A stretch of 6,783 bases of DNA, from NCBI GenBank assembly GCA_020626545.1, contig JAHKZS010000117.1:1-6783 (forward strand). The letters run 5' to 3'. The notes beneath the pieces were generated by a model, which made no database searches, was not told the DNA's origin, and saw only the letters and a program-made list of their open reading frames with translations. Below are positions 5,287 through 6,783 of this stretch, piece by piece; the stretch's first letter is position 1; each line of letters opens with the position of its first letter. Position numbers and translations under genes: made by a program. This DNA is from a bacterium (GTDB lineage Bacteria; Bacillota; Clostridia; Oscillospirales; Acutalibacteraceae).

Positions 5287-5327
5287 AAGAGTAACGACCG
5301 CTGTCCTCACAAGATGCGGTCGTTACT
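5285..5327 (-). terminator. terminator of the antisense RNA
   Basis: A perfect 12-bp stem (5290-5301 AGTAACGACCGC with 5316-5327 GCGGTCGTTACT) and a 14-nt loop. On the minus strand it is followed by C and four T residues (complement of 5285-5288); on the plus strand the flank is AAATGA, so it is directional. In the peptide mRNA the same stem forms part of the 3' UTR. Confidence 0.7.
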
Positions 5328-5341
5328 AAATGACTAACTCG

Positions 5342-5380
5342 ATCTGAGGCTAACCGTTTCTTCGGGTAGCTCCGATTTCT
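5342..5380 (+). terminator. terminator of the small-peptide mRNA
   Basis: An imperfect hairpin: 5342-5356 pairs with 5363-5376 (two mismatches and one bulged G), with loop TTTCTT, followed by TTTCTATATA. The U tail is weaker than at other terminators in the window. The complementary hairpin forms at the 5' end of the antisense RNA. Confidence 0.55.
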
Positions 5381-5386
5381 ATATAT

Positions 5387-5414
5387 ATTATAGCATATTT
5401 AATTCTAAAGTCAA
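5387..5414 (-). promoter_or_regulatory. strong promoter of the antisense RNA
   Basis: On the minus strand: TTGACT (complement of 5409-5414), 16-bp spacer and TATAAT (complement of 5387-5392) preceded by TGC, an extended -10 element. It points toward the peptide gene. It is closer to consensus than the plus promoter, as expected when an antisense RNA must be in excess. Confidence 0.75.
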
Positions 5415-5452
5415 CTCTAAACAAAATGTAATTTAAAGCACGGAGTTATCCG

Positions 5453-5503
5453 TTAAGCGATTAAGCGTTTTAGAATATTATCCGATAATTTTGGTATTCT
5501 AAA
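5453..5503. promoter_or_regulatory. inverted repeat and tandem repeat upstream of the ferritin-like gene
   Basis: A 9-bp inverted repeat TTTAGAATA/TATTCTAAA (5469-5477 and 5495-5503) encloses a smaller one TTAT-CCG-ATAA (5478-5488). Just upstream the 7-mer TTAAGCG is repeated in tandem (5453-5459 and 5461-5467). Weak promoter choices place each TTAAGC 17 bp before TATTAT (5476) or GATAAT (5484). The palindrome covers these -10 positions, so it could be a repressor operator; no regulator is identified. Confidence 0.45.
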
Positions 5504-5517
5504 TACGGGGTGATATT

Positions 5518-5946
5518 ATGATTAACGACGAAGAAATGCTGCAGTTTATTATGAGAAACGCTGAGATGGGCTGTATCGGTATCAACGATATTAAACCCTT
5601 CGCGAGCGATACGAATTTACGAAAGGCTCTGCGTTCCCAAAATCTCGAGTACGGAAATATTTATCATAACGCTTATAATATCCTTAAAAACCGCGGTTAT
5701 ACTCCGAATAAGGTAGGGAAGTTTGTGACGAAGCTTTCGGCGGTTAAGACAAAACGCGAGATGAAATCCGACGACAGCGATTCCCATATCGCCCAAATGA
5801 TGATTCAGGGCAACACTATGGGCGTGCAAAAAATCGCCCAGCGTATCCGCCAGTACGACGGTGATAACGAACTCGTCGGCAAGCTCGCCGATAAGCTTAT
5901 GAGTACCGAACAAGCGAATATCGAGCAGATGAAGTCGTACCTGTAG
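5518..5946 (+). CDS. small helical, ferritin-like (DUF2383-type) protein of unknown function
   Basis: A 142-residue cytoplasmic protein with no signal peptide or membrane segment. It reads as a four-helix bundle: helices at about 4-29, 32-59, 88-113 and 116-141, with a basic/polar linker (about 64-88). Conserved-looking blocks are NAEMGCIGI (14-22) and SHIAQMMIQGNTMGV (89-103), a pattern I associate with clostridial proteins related to DUF2383/ferritin-like bundles. Candidate metal ligands (E16, E44, H90, E131) are present, but metal binding is a guess. The start is supported by GGGGTGA (5507-5513), 4 nt before ATG, and by the end of the upstream operator-like palindrome. It stands alone between the small-peptide locus and the str operon. 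A stress or redox role would be inference only. Confidence 0.75.
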   Translation: MINDEEMLQFIMRNAEMGCIGINDIKPFASDTNLRKALRSQNLEYGNIYHNAYNILKNRGYTPNKVGKFVTKLSAVKTKREMKSDDSDSHIAQMMIQGNTMGVQKIAQRIRQYDGDNELVGKLADKLMSTEQANIEQMKSYL

Positions 5947-5975
5947 TCCTTACGGGCTATGGGACGGCATTTTTT
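5944..5975 (+). terminator. weak candidate terminator after the ferritin-like gene
   Basis: TAGTCC/GGGCTA (5944-5949 with 5954-5959, one G-U pair, loop TTAC) begins in the stop codon, with a run of six T residues at 5970-5975. The 10-nt gap between stem and T-run makes it poor; GTCC/GGAC (5946-5949 with 5962-5965) is an alternative. Confidence 0.3.
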
Positions 5976-6000
5976 CTATATTTAAGGCGTTAAAAAAGTC

Positions 6001-6029
6001 TTGACAAAACGGTCGGCTTTTGATAAAAT
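6001..6029 (+). promoter_or_regulatory. str operon (rpsL) promoter
   Basis: Consensus TTGACA (6001-6006), 17-bp spacer and TAAAAT (6024-6029). The predicted start is near 6036, giving a leader of about 155 nt before rpsL. This is the best -35 box in the window, as expected for a ribosomal protein operon. Confidence 0.85.
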
Positions 6030-6038
6030 GATTTATTG

Positions 6039-6086
6039 TCGGATATTGTGAGTTGGTGCACGGTTTTCGCTATCGAAAATATCCGA
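6039..6086 (+). promoter_or_regulatory. structured element in the rpsL leader (copy 1 of a repeated RNA motif)
   Basis: A closing helix TCGGATATT/AATATCCGA (6039-6047 with 6078-6086, 9 bp) begins about 3 nt from the predicted transcript start. Inside are GTTGG (6052-6056), ACGG (6060-6063) and a small hairpin TTCG-CTAT-CGAA (6066-6077). GTTTTCG (6063-6069) can instead pair with CGAAAAC (6084-6090), so two folds compete. A similar arrangement recurs before rpsG (6682-6734). An autoregulatory ribosomal-protein binding site is a reasonable but unproven reading. Confidence 0.5.
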
Positions 6087-6138
6087 AAACGCCGATAAAT
6101 TCTAAGGTTTATTGTGCATTTTAACGTTGTTTATTATT

Positions 6139-6156
6139 CGGTTAAGTTTTTAACCG
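6139..6156 (+). promoter_or_regulatory. short hairpin in the rpsL leader near the ribosome binding site
   Basis: A perfect 7-bp stem CGGTTAA/TTAACCG (6139-6145 with 6150-6156), loop GTTT, ending 22 nt before the AGGAGG of rpsL. No T-run follows directly, so it is not a simple attenuator; it may influence ribosome access or transcript stability. Confidence 0.35.
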
Positions 6157-6190
6157 CTATGATAAAAATTTTTGAAGAAGGAGGAGAAAT

Positions 6191-6613
6191 ATGCCAACAT
6201 TTAACCAGCTTGTTCGCAAGGGCAGACAGGTATCTGAAAAGAAGGCAAAGGCGCCCGCGCTTTTAAGGGGATGGAACTCTCAGAAAAATCGTCCGATTGA
6301 CCAGACTTCACCCCAGAAGAGAGGCGTATGTACTGCTGTAAAGACAGCTACCCCTAAAAAGCCTAACTCGGCTCTTCGTAAAATTGCCAGAGTAAGACTT
6401 TCTAACGGTATCGAAGTCAGTTCCTATATTCCCGGCGTCGGCCATAATCTTCAGGAACACTCGGTTGTTCTTATAAGAGGCGGTCGTGTTAAGGACTTAC
6501 CTGGTGTACGTTATCATATTATCAGAGGTACTCTCGATACTCAGGGTGTCTCGGGACGTATGCAGGCTCGTTCCAAGTATGGCGCTAAGCGCCCAAAAGC
6601 AGGTAAAAAATAA
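6191..6613 (+). CDS. rpsL: 30S ribosomal protein S12
   Basis: Component of the decoding centre of the small ribosomal subunit, affecting accuracy and streptomycin response. The 140-residue product contains PQKRGVC (41-47), [11 protein letters not shown] (54-64), [22 protein letters not shown] (split here as [14 protein letters not shown] and GRVKDLPG, 84-105) and [12 protein letters not shown] (125-136). The lysines at which streptomycin-resistance changes occur (in TPKKPNS and GRVKDLPG) are wild type. Compared with the 124-residue E. coli protein there is an insertion near residues 24-40 ([17 protein letters not shown] region), as in other Ruminococcaceae and Lachnospiraceae. AGGAGG (6179-6184) lies 6 nt before the ATG. 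It is the first gene of the str operon and is followed by rpsG after a 147-bp spacer without a terminator. Confidence 0.98.
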   Translation: MPTFNQLVRKGRQVSEKKAKAPALLRGWNSQKNRPIDQTSPQKRGVCTAVKTATPKKPNSALRKIARVRLSNGIEVSSYIPGVGHNLQEHSVVLIRGGRVKDLPGVRYHIIRGTLDTQGVSGRMQARSKYGAKRPKAGKK

Positions 6614-6658
6614 GGAAATGACAAACCGTTTAATTAAGTAATTAGACTTGTATTGCTG

Positions 6659-6734
6659 CAAGATATTCATATATATAAGTAGGATGTCTTGTTGGCATAC
6701 GGGAGTTTGTCGCTTTCGAGTACCTATGATATCT
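6659..6734 (+). promoter_or_regulatory. structured element in the rpsL-rpsG spacer (copy 2 of a repeated RNA motif)
   Basis: Two competing helices are possible: CAAGATAT/ATGTCTTG (6659-6666 with 6684-6691, one G-U pair), and GGATGTC/GATATCT (6682-6688 with 6728-6734, with G-U pairs). The second encloses GTTGG (6691-6695), ACGG (6699-6702) and a TCG-CTTT-CGA hairpin (6710-6719), in the same order as in the rpsL leader. In E. coli S7 represses through the rpsL-rpsG spacer; a comparable site here is an inference. Confidence 0.45.
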
Positions 6735-6760
6735 CAATTATTGTGAAGGAGGGAAGCAAA

Positions 6761-6783
6761 GTGCCAAGAAGAGGTTCTATTGC
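6761..6783 (+). CDS. rpsG: 30S ribosomal protein S7, first codons only (3' end outside window)
   Basis: Seven complete codons and part of an eighth are visible: GTG start followed by P-R-R-G-S-I, the typical S7 N-terminus (MPRRG). The GTG start is supported by AAGGAGGG (6746-6753) 7 nt upstream and by the position directly after rpsL, the conserved order of the str operon. S7 nucleates assembly of the 30S head and is the autoregulator of this operon in E. coli. Nothing more can be said from the visible part. Confidence 0.93.

Larger units (their letters stand above)
5284..5380 (-). ncRNA. predicted antisense RNA (putative antitoxin)
   Basis: Predicted from a strong minus-strand promoter (5387-5414) to a minus-strand terminator ending near 5284, about 97 nt. 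It is fully complementary to the 3' UTR of the peptide mRNA, ending at the stop codon. Because CGGGTAGC occurs both at 5363-5370 and in the leader loop at 5138-5145, the RNA also carries GCTACCCG near its 5' end and could pair with the leader. Two stem-loops are expected: one from 5376 to 5342 and the terminator stem. The role as antitoxin is inferred from the layout. Confidence 0.6.

Noticed and set aside
5290..5327. 12-bp stem as plus-strand terminator of the peptide mRNA
   Set aside because: The plus-strand flank is AAATGACTA; the U tail exists only on the minus strand, so a second hairpin at 5342-5376 is the better plus-strand candidate.
5617..5913. Minus-strand frame opposite the ferritin-like gene
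   Set aside because: Opposite a gene with a clear ribosome binding site; no promoter or SD of its own.
6648..6679. Internal promoter in front of rpsG
   Set aside because: TTGTAT with TATATA at 16 bp is too weak in AT-rich DNA; structured RNA explains the spacer better.

Overview
The window looks like chromosomal DNA from a Ruminococcus-like member of the Clostridia (Oscillospiraceae/Ruminococcaceae). The reasons are its moderate GC content, strong AGGAGG-type ribosome binding sites, TTCG-loop terminators, a 140-residue clostridial form of ribosomal protein S12 with an insertion near the N-terminus, a stand-alone PduL-type phosphotransacetylase, and a membrane-anchored cohesin-like protein next to a surface protein with a starch-binding-like domain. 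The genus is an inference from gene content, not a measurement.

Layout. Positions 1-1235 hold the 3' end of glucose-6-phosphate isomerase (pgi), then a small P-loop protein, closed by a TTCG-loop terminator. Positions 1333-3563 hold two separately promoted and separately terminated surface-protein genes: a signal peptide/cohesin-like/TM protein and a signal peptide/CBM26-like/Ser-rich/TM protein. Positions 3732-5079 hold a divergent pair sharing a 118-bp promoter region: a family-4 Fe-S uracil-DNA glycosylase (minus) and a PduL-type phosphate acyltransferase (plus). Positions 5518-5946 encode a small helical, ferritin-like protein of unknown role. Positions 6001-6783 are the start of the str operon: a consensus promoter, a structured leader, rpsL, an unusually long rpsL-rpsG spacer, and the first codons of rpsG.

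The most interesting stretch is 5078-5414, which has no long ORF. It reads as a complete, unannotated type I toxin-antitoxin locus. A strong plus promoter (TTGACT-17-TGtTAATAT) drives a structured leader of about 105 nt and a 22-residue hydrophobic peptide (5218-5286) with a strong Shine-Dalgarno. A convergent minus promoter (TTGACT-16-TATAAT with TGC extension) drives a predicted antisense RNA of about 97 nt that overlaps the 3' UTR of the peptide mRNA and ends at a 12-bp stem plus T-run. An 8-nt direct repeat, CGGGTAGC, lies in the leader hairpin loop and under the antisense RNA, so the antisense RNA is also complementary to the leader. The layout resembles Fst/par and TxpA/BsrG loci, but I do not recognise the peptide.

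Two further patterns are not explained by ordinary genes. First, four intergenic spots at or after gene 3' ends carry degenerate tandem arrays with an exact 7-bp period but different unit sequences; one supplies the stop codon of the glycosylase gene. Second, the rpsL leader and the rpsL-rpsG spacer share a similar element (closing helix, GTTGG, ACGG, then a TCGCTWTCGA hairpin), suggesting a duplicated ribosomal-protein regulatory RNA.
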